From Capra hircus (Eukaryota; Chordata; Mammalia; Artiodactyla; Bovidae): a stretch of 64,000 nucleotides of DNA. Below, piece by piece: positions 54,565 through 64,000 of this stretch. The notes beneath the pieces were generated by a model. It worked only from the letters and a program-made list of their open reading frames with translations, was not told the DNA's origin and made no database searches. How positions within the stretch are numbered: position 1 is the first letter of the stretch; each line of letters opens with the position of its first letter. The stretch spans positions 25,952,001 to 26,016,000 of the forward strand of contig NC_030836.1 of assembly GCF_001704415.2 (NCBI RefSeq). Reading direction: 5' to 3'. The position numbers were made by a program, and so were the translations under genes.

Positions 54565-56915
54565 AAAAATCAGCAGTTGCATCCATTTATGATAAAAACT
54601 CTCCAGAAAGCAGGAATAGAAAGAACATACCTCAACATAATAAAAGCTATATATGACAAACCAACAGCAAACATTATCCTCAATGGTGAAAAATTGAAAG
54701 CATTTCCCCTAAAGTCAGGAACAAGACAAGGGTGCCCACTTTCACCGCTACTATTCAACACAGTTCTGGAAGTTTTGGCCACAGCAATCAGAGCAGAAAA
54801 AGAAATGAAAGGAATCCAAATTGGAAAAGAAGAAGTAAAATTTTCACTGTTTGCAGATGACATGATCCTCTACACAGAAAACCCTAAAGACTCCACCAGA
54901 AAATTACTAGAGCTAATCAGTGAATATAGTAAAGTTGCAGGATATAAAATCAACACTCAGAAATCCCTTGCATTCCTATACACGAATAATGAGAAAGTAG
55001 AAAAAGAAATTAAGGAAACAATTCCATTCACCATTGCAACGAAAAGAATAAAATACTTAGGAATATATCTACCTAAAGAAACTAAAGACCTATATATAGA
55101 AAACTATAAAACACTGGTGAAAGAAATCAAAGAGGACACTAATAGATGGAGAAATATACCATGTGTATGGATCGGAAGAATCAATATAGTGAATATGAGT
55201 ATACTACCCAAAGCAATTTACAAATTCAATGAAATCCCTCTCAAGCTACCAACAGTATTTTTCACAGAACTAGAACAAATAATTTCACAATTTGTATGGA
55301 AATACAAAAAACCTCGAATAGCCAAAGCAATCTTGAGAAAGAAGAATGGAACTGGAGGAATCAACCTGCCTGACTTCAGGCTCTACTACAAAGCCACAGT
55401 CATCAAGACAGTATGGTACTGGCCCAAAGACAGACATATAGATCAATGGAACAAAATAGAAAGCCCAGAGATAAATCCACACACATATGGACACCTTATC
55501 TTTGACAAAGGAGGCAAGAATATACAATGGAGTAAAGACAATCTCTTTAACAAGTGTTGCTGGGAAAACTGGTCAACCACTTGTAAAAGAATGAAACTAG
55601 ATCACTTTCTAACACTGCACACGAAAATAAACTCAAAATGGATTAAAGATCTAAATGTAAGATCAGAAACTATAAAACTCCTAGAGGAGAACATAGGCAA
55701 AACACTCTCCGACATACATCACAGCAGGATCCTCTATGATCCACCTCCCAGAATTCTGGAAATAAAAGCAAAAATAAACAAATGAGATCTAATTAAAACT
55801 AAAAGCTTCTGCACAACAAAGGAAACTATAAGCAAGGTAAAAAATCATAGCAAATGAAGCAACTGACAAACAACTAATCTCAAAAATATACAAGCAACTT
55901 ATGCAACTCAATTCCAGAAAAATAAATGACCCAATCAAAAAATGGGCCAAAGAACTAAATAGACATTTCTCTGAAGAAGACATATGGATGGCTAACAAAC
56001 ACATGAAAAGATGCTCAACATCACTCATTATTAGAGAAATGCAAATCAAAACCACAATGAGATACCACTTCACACCAGTCAGAATGTCTGCAATCCAAAA
56101 ATCTGCAAGCAATAAATGCTGGAGAGGGTGTGGAGAAAAGGGAACCCTCCTACACTGTTGGTGGGAATGCAAACTAGTACAGCCACTATGGAGAACAGTG
56201 TGGAGATTCCTTAAAAAATTGCAAATGAAACTGCCTTATGACCCAGCAATCCCACTGCTGGGCATACACACTGAGGAAACCAGAATTGAAAGAGACACGT
56301 GAACCCCAATGTTCATCGCAGCACTGTTTATAATAGCCAGGACATGGAAACAGCCTAGATGTCCATCAGCAGATGAATGGATAAGAAAGCTGTTGTACAT
56401 ATACACAATGGAGTATTACTCAGCCATTAAAAAGAATCCATTTGAATCAGTTCTGATGAGATGGATGAAACTGGAACTGATTATACAGAGTGAAGTAAGT
56501 CAGAAAGAAAAACACAAATACAGTATACTAACACATATATATGGAATTTAGGAAGATGGCAATGACGACCCTGTATGCAAGATAGAAAAAAGACACAGAT
56601 GTGTATAACAGACTTTTGGACTCGGAGGGAGAGGGAGAGGGTGGGATGATTTGGGAGAATGGCATTGAAACATGTATACTACCGTGTAAGAATCGAATCG
56701 CCAGTCTACGTTCAATGCAGGATACAGCATGCTTGGGGCTGGTGCACGGTGATGATCCAGAGAGATGTTATGGGGAGGGAGGTGGGAGGGGTGTTCTTGT
56801 TTGGGAACACATGTACACCCGTGGTGGATTCATGTCAATGTATGGCAAAACCAATACAGTATTGTAAAGTAAAATAGAGTAAAAATAAAAATTAAAAAAA
56901 AAATCAGCAGTTGCA
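54565..56915 (+). mobile_element. Bovine L1, 5'-truncated, with 17-bp TSD
   Basis: AAAAATCAGCAGTTGCA stands at 54565-54581 and again at 56899-56915, a perfect 17-bp target-site duplication. The inserted 2.3 kb starts inside ORF2 (HPFMIKTLQKAG, just after RT motif A) and runs to an A-rich tail. The matching duplications and few lesions indicate a fairly recent insertion. Confidence 0.96.
54583..56551 (+). pseudogene. L1 ORF2 C-terminal two-thirds, broken
   Basis: The frame starts after RT motif A and keeps motif B (GTRQGCPLS) and FADD (54850-54861). It ends first at TGA 55783-55785, where the larger copy has a Trp codon. A deletion of about 25 bp follows near 55840 (the SEWE segment is missing). 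A further TGA stands at 56300-56302 in place of Cys (RDTCTPMF context). The last part, 56309-56551, ends at HIYGI as in other copies. Endonuclease and motif A are absent because of truncation. Confidence 0.9.
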
Positions 56916-56916
56916 T

Positions 56917-58349
56917 TGAAAAATTTCGAGAAGCGTCTTTCTAAAATTAGAACTATTTTTTTTGGCAGAAAATATAAATACTCCATGCATTCATTGAATA
57001 ATAAAAAGCAAATGGTCAGTTTAAATAGATTTTTGTGTGTTTATAAGGCAAATGAAATAATAAATAAATACATGACAAATTCATTATTTATTGTGAAAAA
57101 GGCAAAATTACTATGAATTACATCAAGTTAGGGGCTAAAGGTACCTTGCAGGTTCTTAGTCTTATACATTATAGAACCAGTTGGCTAATAGTTATCTCTT
57201 TAGGTGAATGAAAGAAAAGCCTGAAGAATAAAATACGGTATTTAGGTTATAGGACAGGCAGTAGTTAAATTTGGTTTCAGTGGAATATTGCTTTGACTTA
57301 TTTAATCTGATAAGCAAAATATTTTGCTTAATTTCAATTTATCATTGCATATCACAGCACTGTATCTGAGTGAACCAATATTCACAAGTTCAGTGAGTTA
57401 GTTCTTTCCTTGTGCTTCATATTTCATAATTATTGTTCCTTTTAATAAAATAAGACTGAGCAAAAGGAGATTTATAAATATTTCTTGGCACTTTTTCTTT
57501 TTTATTCCAGATATGAGGTTTAAAAAGAAAATTAAAGAAAACACTTAGGTTTTCTTTCATTTCATTATGGCAAATAAGATAGTTTAGCAACCATTTTGAG
57601 TATGAAACCAACAATTCAAAAATCAAGACCATCTGTCTGCTCTGTTAATACAAAATTAACTGCTGCAGGAAATGCCTTCTAACTGTAAAAGTCTAGAAAA
57701 ATAGACAAAAGTCTATACATTAATTCTTTTTAGGCACTGGACAAAAGGCAGTACAGGATTATGATTCCTGGAACAGGGGAAACAAATGAAGTAAGTCCTG
57801 AGATTGCCTGAACTTAATGCCTGGAGACAGTTTCTGTAATTCAGAAACCCATAATACATAAAGTATTGGTTAAAATCCTCAAAGGTTAGTGCCTTAGTAT
57901 GCGGACTTATGAGATCAAGAATAAAAGCTGTTGTATACCTAGTCATAAAAAGAACCAAATGGAAATCTGAGAGGTGAAATGTATAACAACTGAAATAAAA
58001 AGACACAGAGTAAGATGAACAGCAGCTTAGATATTGTAGAAGAGAAAGATCCGTGAATTTTAAATGTTAGAACAGGGCCTCAATCAACTGTAGGATAGTA
58101 TCAAGCAATCTAATTTTTATGTAATTGGAGTCTCAGAGGAAGAGGAGAGAAGTAAGTAGAAATAAAATTTGAATAAATAATACCTGAAAATTTCCAAATT
58201 TTATGAAAACAATAGACCCACAGATAAGAGAAACACAATGAGCAAAAAGTAACATAAATATAAATAAAGCTGCACGAAGGCACACACCCCACACAAACTA
58301 CTGAATTCACTGAAAGAGGGAAAATCTAAAAGGAGGACAGAGACGAAGA
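56917..58349. other. AT-rich intergenic DNA, nothing recognised
   Basis: No gene or named repeat is supported. Short frames up to 97 codons have no resemblance to known proteins. Confidence 0.4.
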
Positions 58350-58990
58350 AGACTCATTATGCTAAAGGAACAAAGACAGGAATGACATGAAACCTTAGAA
58401 ACCTGTTAAGCCAGCCAGAAGAGGGAGCATCTCTAAAGCAATGAAAGGAAAAACCTACTATCAACCTAGAATTCCATATTCAGCTAAAATATCTTACATA
58501 ATGAAGATGAAGTAAAGAGTTTTTTCAGACAGTCAAAAGCATAAATTCCATTTTCATTAGGCCACAATTATATTTGAAAAATTTAACACTCCCCAGTCAG
58601 TTATTAAAAATGTAAAAATAAATCAGGAAAATATAGAAGAATATAGAAGCAATGCTGTCCACTAACTTCAGCTAACTGACAATTATAGTAATAAGAGTCC
58701 TGTGCCGATTCCTGTAAATAAACCTTCTTTAAAAGTGGTGGGGTTATATGAGAGAATAGCATTACCAATTGTATATTACCATGTTAAAACAGATGACCAG
58801 TGCAAATTTGATGCATGAAGCAGGGCACCCAAAGCTGGTGCTCTGGGATGACCCAGAGGGATGGGGTGGGGAGGGAGGTGGGAGGGGAGTTCAGAGTGGT
58901 GGGACACATGTACACCCATGTATGGCAAAAACCACCACAATATTGTAAAGTAATTACCCTCCAATTAAAATAAATTAATTAAAAAAAGAT
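58350..58990 (+). mobile_element. L1 remnant, older subfamily
   Basis: Sense L1-like text ('gaaaggaaaaacctactatcaacctag', 'cagacagtcaaaagcata') is followed at 58740-58990 by a 3' end of the bovine L1 type. That end has the variant tail 'taattaccctccaattaaaataaatt', shared with the copy ending at 15155. Confidence 0.7.
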
Positions 58991-59212
58991 AAACTGAACT
59001 TGGTGGTATAAGCGTTTGAATGGCAGGTTATTTTTTTAAGGTTAAAATCAGAAAGGTCAATTCTTTTTCACTTTTAGGGAAAAATTGGAAATTCAAGTTA
59101 AATAAGATAAGACTTAGGTGCTTATTCACTTGCAAGTCATTGATGACGTCACTAGAGGGCGCACTCCTACCATAGCCCATACAAATTTCTGAAACTAGAC
59201 CATCATCACATG

Positions 59213-59393
59213 AATTCGATGCAGGATACAGGATGCTTGGGGCTGGCGCACTGGGATGACCCAGAGAGATGGTATGGGGAGGGAGGTGGGAGGGGGGTTC
59301 AGGATTGAGAACTCATGCACACCGGTGGCGGATTCATGTTGATGTATGGCAAAACCAATACAGAATTATAAAATAAAGTTTAAAAAAAAAAGT
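59213..59393 (+). mobile_element. Bovine L1 3' fragment
   Basis: Forward, about 180 bp: 'CGATGCAGGATACAGGATGC' through the A-rich tail at 59380-59390. A separate poly-A run stands at 59431-59447. Confidence 0.88.
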
Positions 59394-59769
59394 CAAATAT
59401 ATTTTCATCCATTTTTAAACACCAACTTGGTAAAAAAAAAAAAAAAAGTGACTTCCCCAAAGTAATATTAAGTATACTTTATTCAAACTCTAAACAGGAC
59501 CTTGTTCTTAATTACTGTTTTCAACACTGGTTGTACATTCAGATTAACTACTTTTTCTCTTCTGCTTTTTTCTCACTTTTAAGGTTAGAGAACCTCAAAA
59601 TGAATTTGAAAATAAAATTTCATCTTAAGAGTTGAAGTTGCATAAAAAGTATATGCTAACCTACATAGTTCTTTCTAAAGGAGGGTTTCAAGTTTTGGAC
59701 TCAGATAGGCTTAAGTTCACTTATCGGCTCTGCAGTTGTTTTAACTGTGAATAGAGGATAAAGCCCCTG

Positions 59770-59904
59770 GCTTGGGAAGATCCTCTAGAGGAGGGGATGG
59801 CAACCCACTCCAGTATTCTTGTCTGGGGAATCCAATGCATAGAGGAGCCTGATGGGCTACAGTCCACAGGGTCGCGAAGAGTCAGACACCACTGAGCGCG
59901 CAAG
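59770..59904 (+). mobile_element. Bov-A SINE
   Basis: Forward: 'GCTTGGGAAGATCCTCTAGAG' through 'GTCAGACACCACTGAGCGCG'. It runs directly into the dinucleotide repeat that follows. Confidence 0.88.
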
Positions 59905-59924
59905 TGCGTGCGCGCGCGCGCGCC

Positions 59925-59959
<35 letters not shown>
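59905..59959. repeat. Compound (CG)n-(CA)n microsatellite
   Basis: A run of GTGCGTGCGCGCGCG type (59905-59929) followed by about fourteen CA units. Alternating purine-pyrimidine throughout, attached to the 3' end of a Bov-A SINE, a common arrangement for bovine microsatellites. Confidence 0.9.
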
Positions 59960-59961
<2 letters not shown>

Positions 59962-60596
59962 GATAAAGTAAAATTCGTTGCTTGCTGTTTTTATGAGGTA
60001 GGTTTCTTAATTTTAAGTGATGAGATATATTTTATGTTTCTCGATTAACAGTTAAACAAGAAATTAAGTTTTTAATGTAACCCTTCATTTTTGCATGATG
60101 TGTCATTGGTCTTGATGAGAAAAGAGATGCTTATTTGCTTTAATCCAACTTTCAGGTCTCTGTTCTGACCCAGGAGGCTTATTAACTGAGTTCTGCTTCT
60201 GTTTGTGCAGTGGGATGTTGAGATGCGTGTAGCACTGCGGTGTTTTATGTTTGTCAAATAGAGTTTGTAACTAACTGCTTTTTCCCATCCCCAGGGCCGC
60301 TCCACCCAAGATAGCTAATTAAATGTATCTAGGGGTTTCTCTTAGGATTATCCTTAGGGTTTATATTGTTCCTATCACATGAAAAAATTCTATCTATTTA
60401 CTCTTTTTTTTTTTTTCCTGAATAGATTTTACGAGACCTGCAAACTGCGGATCATCCTATACTTTCCAGGGCGCCAGCTTTATAAATTCCAGGTCCAGTT
60501 ATTTTCTCTAACTCCTTTTCCTGAACTACTGCAGTACTTATTGTACACTGAATTATAAACCAATTTAAAATTTCAATTTCTAGTCATGGAATGGCA
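59960..60596. other. Intergenic DNA, nothing recognised
   Basis: A T run stands at 60404-60417. No gene or nameable repeat. Confidence 0.4.
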
Positions 60597-60802
60597 CGAG
60601 TGTTCAGTCATGTCCTGCTCTAACCCCATGGACCGTAGCCCACCAGTGTTCTTTGCCCATGGGATTTCCCAGGCAAAAATGCTGGAGTGGGTCGCCATTT
60701 CCTTCTCCAGGGACCTCCCAGACCCAGGGATTGAACCCTTGCCTCTTGCATCTACTGCACTGGCAGGCACAGTCTTTACCACTGGTGTCACCTGGGAAGC
60801 CC
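60597..60802 (-). mobile_element. Bov-tA SINE
   Basis: Reverse: 'CGAGTGTTCAGTCATGTCC' through 'GTGTCACCTGGGAAGCCC'. Confidence 0.88.
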
Positions 60803-62109
60803 TTTCTAGTCATATATTGATAGTTTATATACATGCTCATGTATAAATATATTTTCTTCTTGTGAGATCATAGATGCATTTAGAATAGATGACAATGTTA
60901 TAATTTTGGAGTTACACTGAATATGTTTTTGTTGATTTGAATGGAATTGCCTATTCATGCATATTTTGATGTTCAACCTTACATCTCTGCTGTTAGAGCA
61001 GACAGCAAGAAAAATCACTGAATGTACACATCTAGGCTCAGAAAATGTCTGATACACATAAATCAGTTCTCCTTCCTTTTGCCAGCTTTTTAACAAGTAG
61101 AGTTGATTTTGGAATAGAATATCATCATATTTCGTGGGCTATACTTACCCATGTATATTCAAAACATCAAAAATTCAAACATCAAAACAAAACATCTTGA
61201 GCACTCTGGGATTGAGGGGCCCTCCTTGGACCCTGGCAACATTATCACAAAAAAGGACTAATAGAGCAGACCTCATCTTCTTGCAAATAGGTATATGCCC
61301 CATCCCATTTGCATCTCCTCACTCATACTGAATTGCTGTGGAAAATGCCAGGATATGGTAGCATGCATTCTTCTACCGTCTCATATGGCCTGTTTAATTA
61401 ATATCCAGGAAATCAACAGGGAGATCTAGTCATAAGGAAGTTTATCCTTGATATACCCACGTCAAAAACCAAAGTAGAGTTCTGTGCAAGCTCAGAAGGC
61501 CAGAACTACTCAGGTCACGATGCAGTGCACATTTCATGGCTTCCTTACTTTGCAGTGAAAGTGCCCTCTCAAGTTAGAGTTCATGGGCCATGTTTTATCA
61601 AAGTAAAAAGCAGAGAGTGAGTATGGGAAAGCCACTTACTTCTTGAACTTCAGTTTTCCCACAGTTATGTGGGAATAATAATGCTTACCTCATATAATTG
61701 TTGTCAAGGTCAAATTATATGGTTTGCATGAAGGTTACTTGTAACCTGTAAAAAGCTATGTGGGTATCAACTCAGGGATTAGAAGCAGTAATACATATGT
61801 AGAAGGGTGCCGCAGAGAGAGATTTTAGGTGGACAATTTACTTATCTTAGATTTTTTTCTGCATGTTATCATCCTTGATGAGTTGTTTTGATTGATTTCC
61901 ATTGCTATTCAAGGAGGAAACAGGAAAAATCATGTTCAAAAGTAGGTTACAATATAGAACTTTCCAAGGTTCCCGCCTCCATATCTAGGAGTCTTCAACT
62001 CTCTGTATGAATTCTTCATTCTCTTTCTCTCTTAAAGCTCCCCAATTATCTGGTGTCCCATCAGATACCCTAAATTTTATCATTTCCTGCATGTCTGTGA
62101 TGCACGGAG
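60803..62109. other. Intergenic DNA, 3' flank of the OR10G6-like locus
   Basis: 61610-61790 resembles a sense MIR ('gaaagccacttacttcttgaacttcagttttcc', 'gcttacctcatataattgttgtcaagg'). The rest is unassigned. No gene. Confidence 0.45.
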
Positions 62110-63046
62110 TCAGTGAGGCTTCACGACCTTGCGACCGCCCAGTCTCCATAAGGCAGCCTTCATTTCTTTGTTGCGGAGTGTGTAGATGATAGGATTAAGC
62201 AAGGGAGTGATGACTGTGTAGAACACAGCTACCACTCCATCCAGGGGTTCCTGAGAGCCAGGGCGCAAATAAATGCAGGTGCAGGGCACATAGTAGACAA
62301 TGACGACAGCGAGGTGGGCGGCACAGGTGGAGAAGGCGTTGCGGCGCCCGTCGGCGGACCGGATTCGCAGGATAGCAGCCACTATGTAGCCGTAGGAAGT
62401 GAGGATCAGCACAAAGCAGGTGAGGGCCAGGAATCCAATGTCCACAAAGGTGATCAGCTCGTTGATGGTGGTGTCAGCACAGGCTAGACGCAGCATGGCA
62501 GGAATATCACAGAAGAAGTAGTCCACCTTGGTTTGCACCACAGAAAGGCAGCCGGCATATGAAGCTTGTTTGGAAAAGTGAGTGGAGGGTGCCTCCCAGC
62601 CAGGTGCCAATAGCTAGATAGTTACAGACACTGCGGGTCATGATGGTGGCGTAATGTAAAGGCTTACAAATGGCTAGGAAGCGATCATAAGCCATGAGTG
62701 TGTACAGGAAGCATTCAGTGCAGCCCAGGAAATGGAATGAAAAAAGCTGAATGACACAGCCTCCAAAGGAAATCATCTTACTGTCCAAGAGAAAGCCAGC
62801 TAACATCTTGGGGACAATGGCAGAGGAAATGGTCATGTCCAAGAGGGAGAGGTGACATAGGAACCAGTACATGGGGCGGTGGAGCTGGGTGTCCACCAAG
62901 ACCGTGAGGATGATAAGCCCATTCCCAGAGACGGTGAGGGTGTAGATGACAAGGAAGGTTAGGAAGAGCGGTACCCCCAGCTGTGGCGGGTGGTGCAGCC
63001 CCACTAAGATGAAGTGAGACACGGAAGTCTGATTTCCACGTTGCAT
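62110..63046 (-). pseudogene. OR10G6: Olfactory receptor, OR10G6-like, single frameshift
   Basis: A class II odorant receptor that would have 311 residues but for one extra base. The ATG is at 63046-63044 (MQRGNQTSV, sequon N5-Q-T); the frame extends upstream only to a TTG at 63082. The 5' part is open for 173 correct codons: GN 41-42, LHRPMYWFL 55-63, MAYDRFLAIC 118-127 and LPFCGANQ 166-173. At 62528-62529 the minus strand reads CCAAGG where CCAGG keeps frame. The extra A gives six altered residues and a stop at 62509-62507, in extracellular loop 2. From there the second frame continues intact: VDYFFCDIPAML, NAFSTCAAHL and PLLNPIIYTLRN to TGA at 62112-62110. The sequence matches human OR10G6 as remembered. 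A pyrimidine tract plus CAG ending at 63064 is a likely splice acceptor. It is either a very young pseudogene, a segregating allele or an assembly error. Confidence 0.9.
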
Positions 63047-63063
63047 CTCCTTGCTGTTCACAT

Positions 63064-63092
63064 CTGCCAAAAGAAGCAGCAAAAGGGAAAAA
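63064..63092 (-). promoter_or_regulatory. Candidate 3' splice site before OR10G6-like ATG
   Basis: On the minus strand CTTTTGCTGCTTCTTTTGGCAG follows a longer TTTTTCCC tract and ends 18 bp before the ATG at 63046. It is the strongest acceptor of the set. Confidence 0.55.
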
Positions 63093-63734
63093 GCGATGCT
63101 CTGTAAATTCTGTAGGCACGGGGTATATATTCTATGTCACTGCCAAATATGGACCGAAAAGGATCTCCAAAAGAGAGATCTTCTCTAGCTCTTGTTCATA
63201 ATCATTCCTTCTCCTCAACCCCTGATTCTGAGATTCTGCTCGGTTTCAGACAGCAGGTTTTCTCTCCAGGGTTAAAACCCGTGTAACAGATTATGTGTAT
63301 ATAGTTCCAGAGAGTGAAGGAAAGACCATACATAGAGATAGTCATGTCAGAAGGAAGAACAATCATATAATACCTAAACCAGTCTAAGAAGAAATGACTG
63401 TTCTATTGTTTTCCTTCAGTTTGATCTCTGATCTACATACTAGAGAGTTAGGTTACAGCTGATTTATTTACTGAGATTTGGAATTATATTTCTTAATGTA
63501 AGTTTGCCAAATAAAAAACTGTATTTTAAAAAATGCACTATCTGGTTTATACATCAAACATAAAATATTCAGAATCTTTGAAATTATGTGAGGAATATTT
63601 ATTTTTATAAATTCTACTTCAAAAATACACAAACCTTTTAAAATCATTCAGGTTAGTGAAGCAATACAAAATCTCAGCTCCATGATACCTGTTGTCATCT
63701 CTTCTCTCTGCTTCTGCCTGAGTGCCATCCATCT
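63093..63734. other. AT-rich intergenic DNA, nothing recognised
   Basis: 5' flank of the OR10G6-like locus. No gene or nameable repeat. Confidence 0.4.
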
Positions 63735-63764
63735 TTCCATCCATCCATCCATCCATCCATCCAT
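63735..63764. repeat. (ATCC)n microsatellite
   Basis: Seven or so consecutive CCAT/ATCC tetranucleotide units, probably length-variable. Confidence 0.9.
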
Positions 63765-63892
63765 CATGCATCTGTCTGTTCATGTGTCCATTCAGTAATA
63801 TACTGTATACTGTATCTTAAGACCATGGATGCTGAAGTCAGACATGGTTTAAACATCCTAGCTCTTCCACTTTGACTCATTGGAAATCTTGG

Positions 63893-63975
63893 AAATCCCA
63901 TGGACAGAGGACACTGGCGGGCTACAGTGCATGGGTCACACAGAGTCAGGCATGATTGAATGATTAAACAATGAT
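63893..63975 (+). mobile_element. Bov-A SINE fragment
   Basis: Forward 3' half: 'GGAAATCCCATGGACAGAGG' through 'GTCAGGCATGATTGAATG'. Confidence 0.82.
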
Positions 63976-64000
63976 CTTGGAAAAGCCATTTCACCTTTCT

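Noticed and set aside
63047..63082. Upstream extension of the OR10G6-like frame
   Set aside because: It starts at a TTG and runs through a splice-acceptor-like pyrimidine tract. MQRGNQTS at 63046 is the family start.
1..64000. CRISPR arrays, operons, integrons, phage or plasmid features
   Set aside because: The sequence is mammalian. The repeats are dispersed LINE/SINE copies and microsatellites, with no regularly spaced identical repeats.

Overview
The window is ruminant nuclear DNA, almost certainly from a bovid (Bos or a close relative). The evidence is the repeat content: BovB (RTE-type) LINEs, tRNA-like/BovB-derived SINEs of the Bov-tA/Bov-A/Bov-A2 kind on both strands, and bovine-type L1 copies whose 3' ends share the same tail. 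There is no operon structure and there are no CRISPR arrays or prokaryotic signals. Family names were assigned by eye from remembered consensus sequences, not by a database search.

The single-copy content is part of an olfactory receptor (OR) gene cluster, with six loci. In order they are an OR4D5-like gene (+, 6169-7113), a multiply broken OR6T1-like pseudogene (-, about 17090-18017), two intact OR8B-like genes (+, 26353-27282 and 35345-36277), an OR10S1-like gene (-, 46360-47328) and an OR10G6-like locus with one frameshift (-, 62110-63046). As I remember it, human 11q24 has OR4D5, OR6T1, OR10S1 and OR10G6 in the same order and orientation. The two OR8B-like genes are then the extra element in this segment. 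Each intact gene is one uninterrupted coding exon of 309-322 codons. A candidate 3' splice site lies just upstream of each ATG, as expected for OR genes with non-coding 5' exons.

The rest is repeat-rich, AT-rich intergenic DNA. Three retrotransposon insertions have clear target-site duplications. One is a twin-primed (5'-inverted) L1 of about 4.5 kb at 28635-33106. The second is a 5'-truncated L1 at 54582-56898. The third is a 5'-truncated BovB at 21486-23105 that carries a 463-codon reverse-transcriptase frame. All are coding-dead: the large L1 has lost the catalytic Asp of RT motif A, and a second BovB (about 23546-24632) has YEDD in place of YADD and a roughly 60-bp L1 tail inside it. Older L1, L2 and MIR relics, a U6 snRNA pseudogene and several microsatellites fill most of the remainder.

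The receptors do not form a pathway with each other. Each would be expressed singly in olfactory neurons and would couple to the olfactory G protein. I found no previously undescribed system. The points most worth a second look are the OR8B insertion into conserved synteny, the single-base lesion in the OR10G6-like locus, and the fine structure of the LINE insertions.
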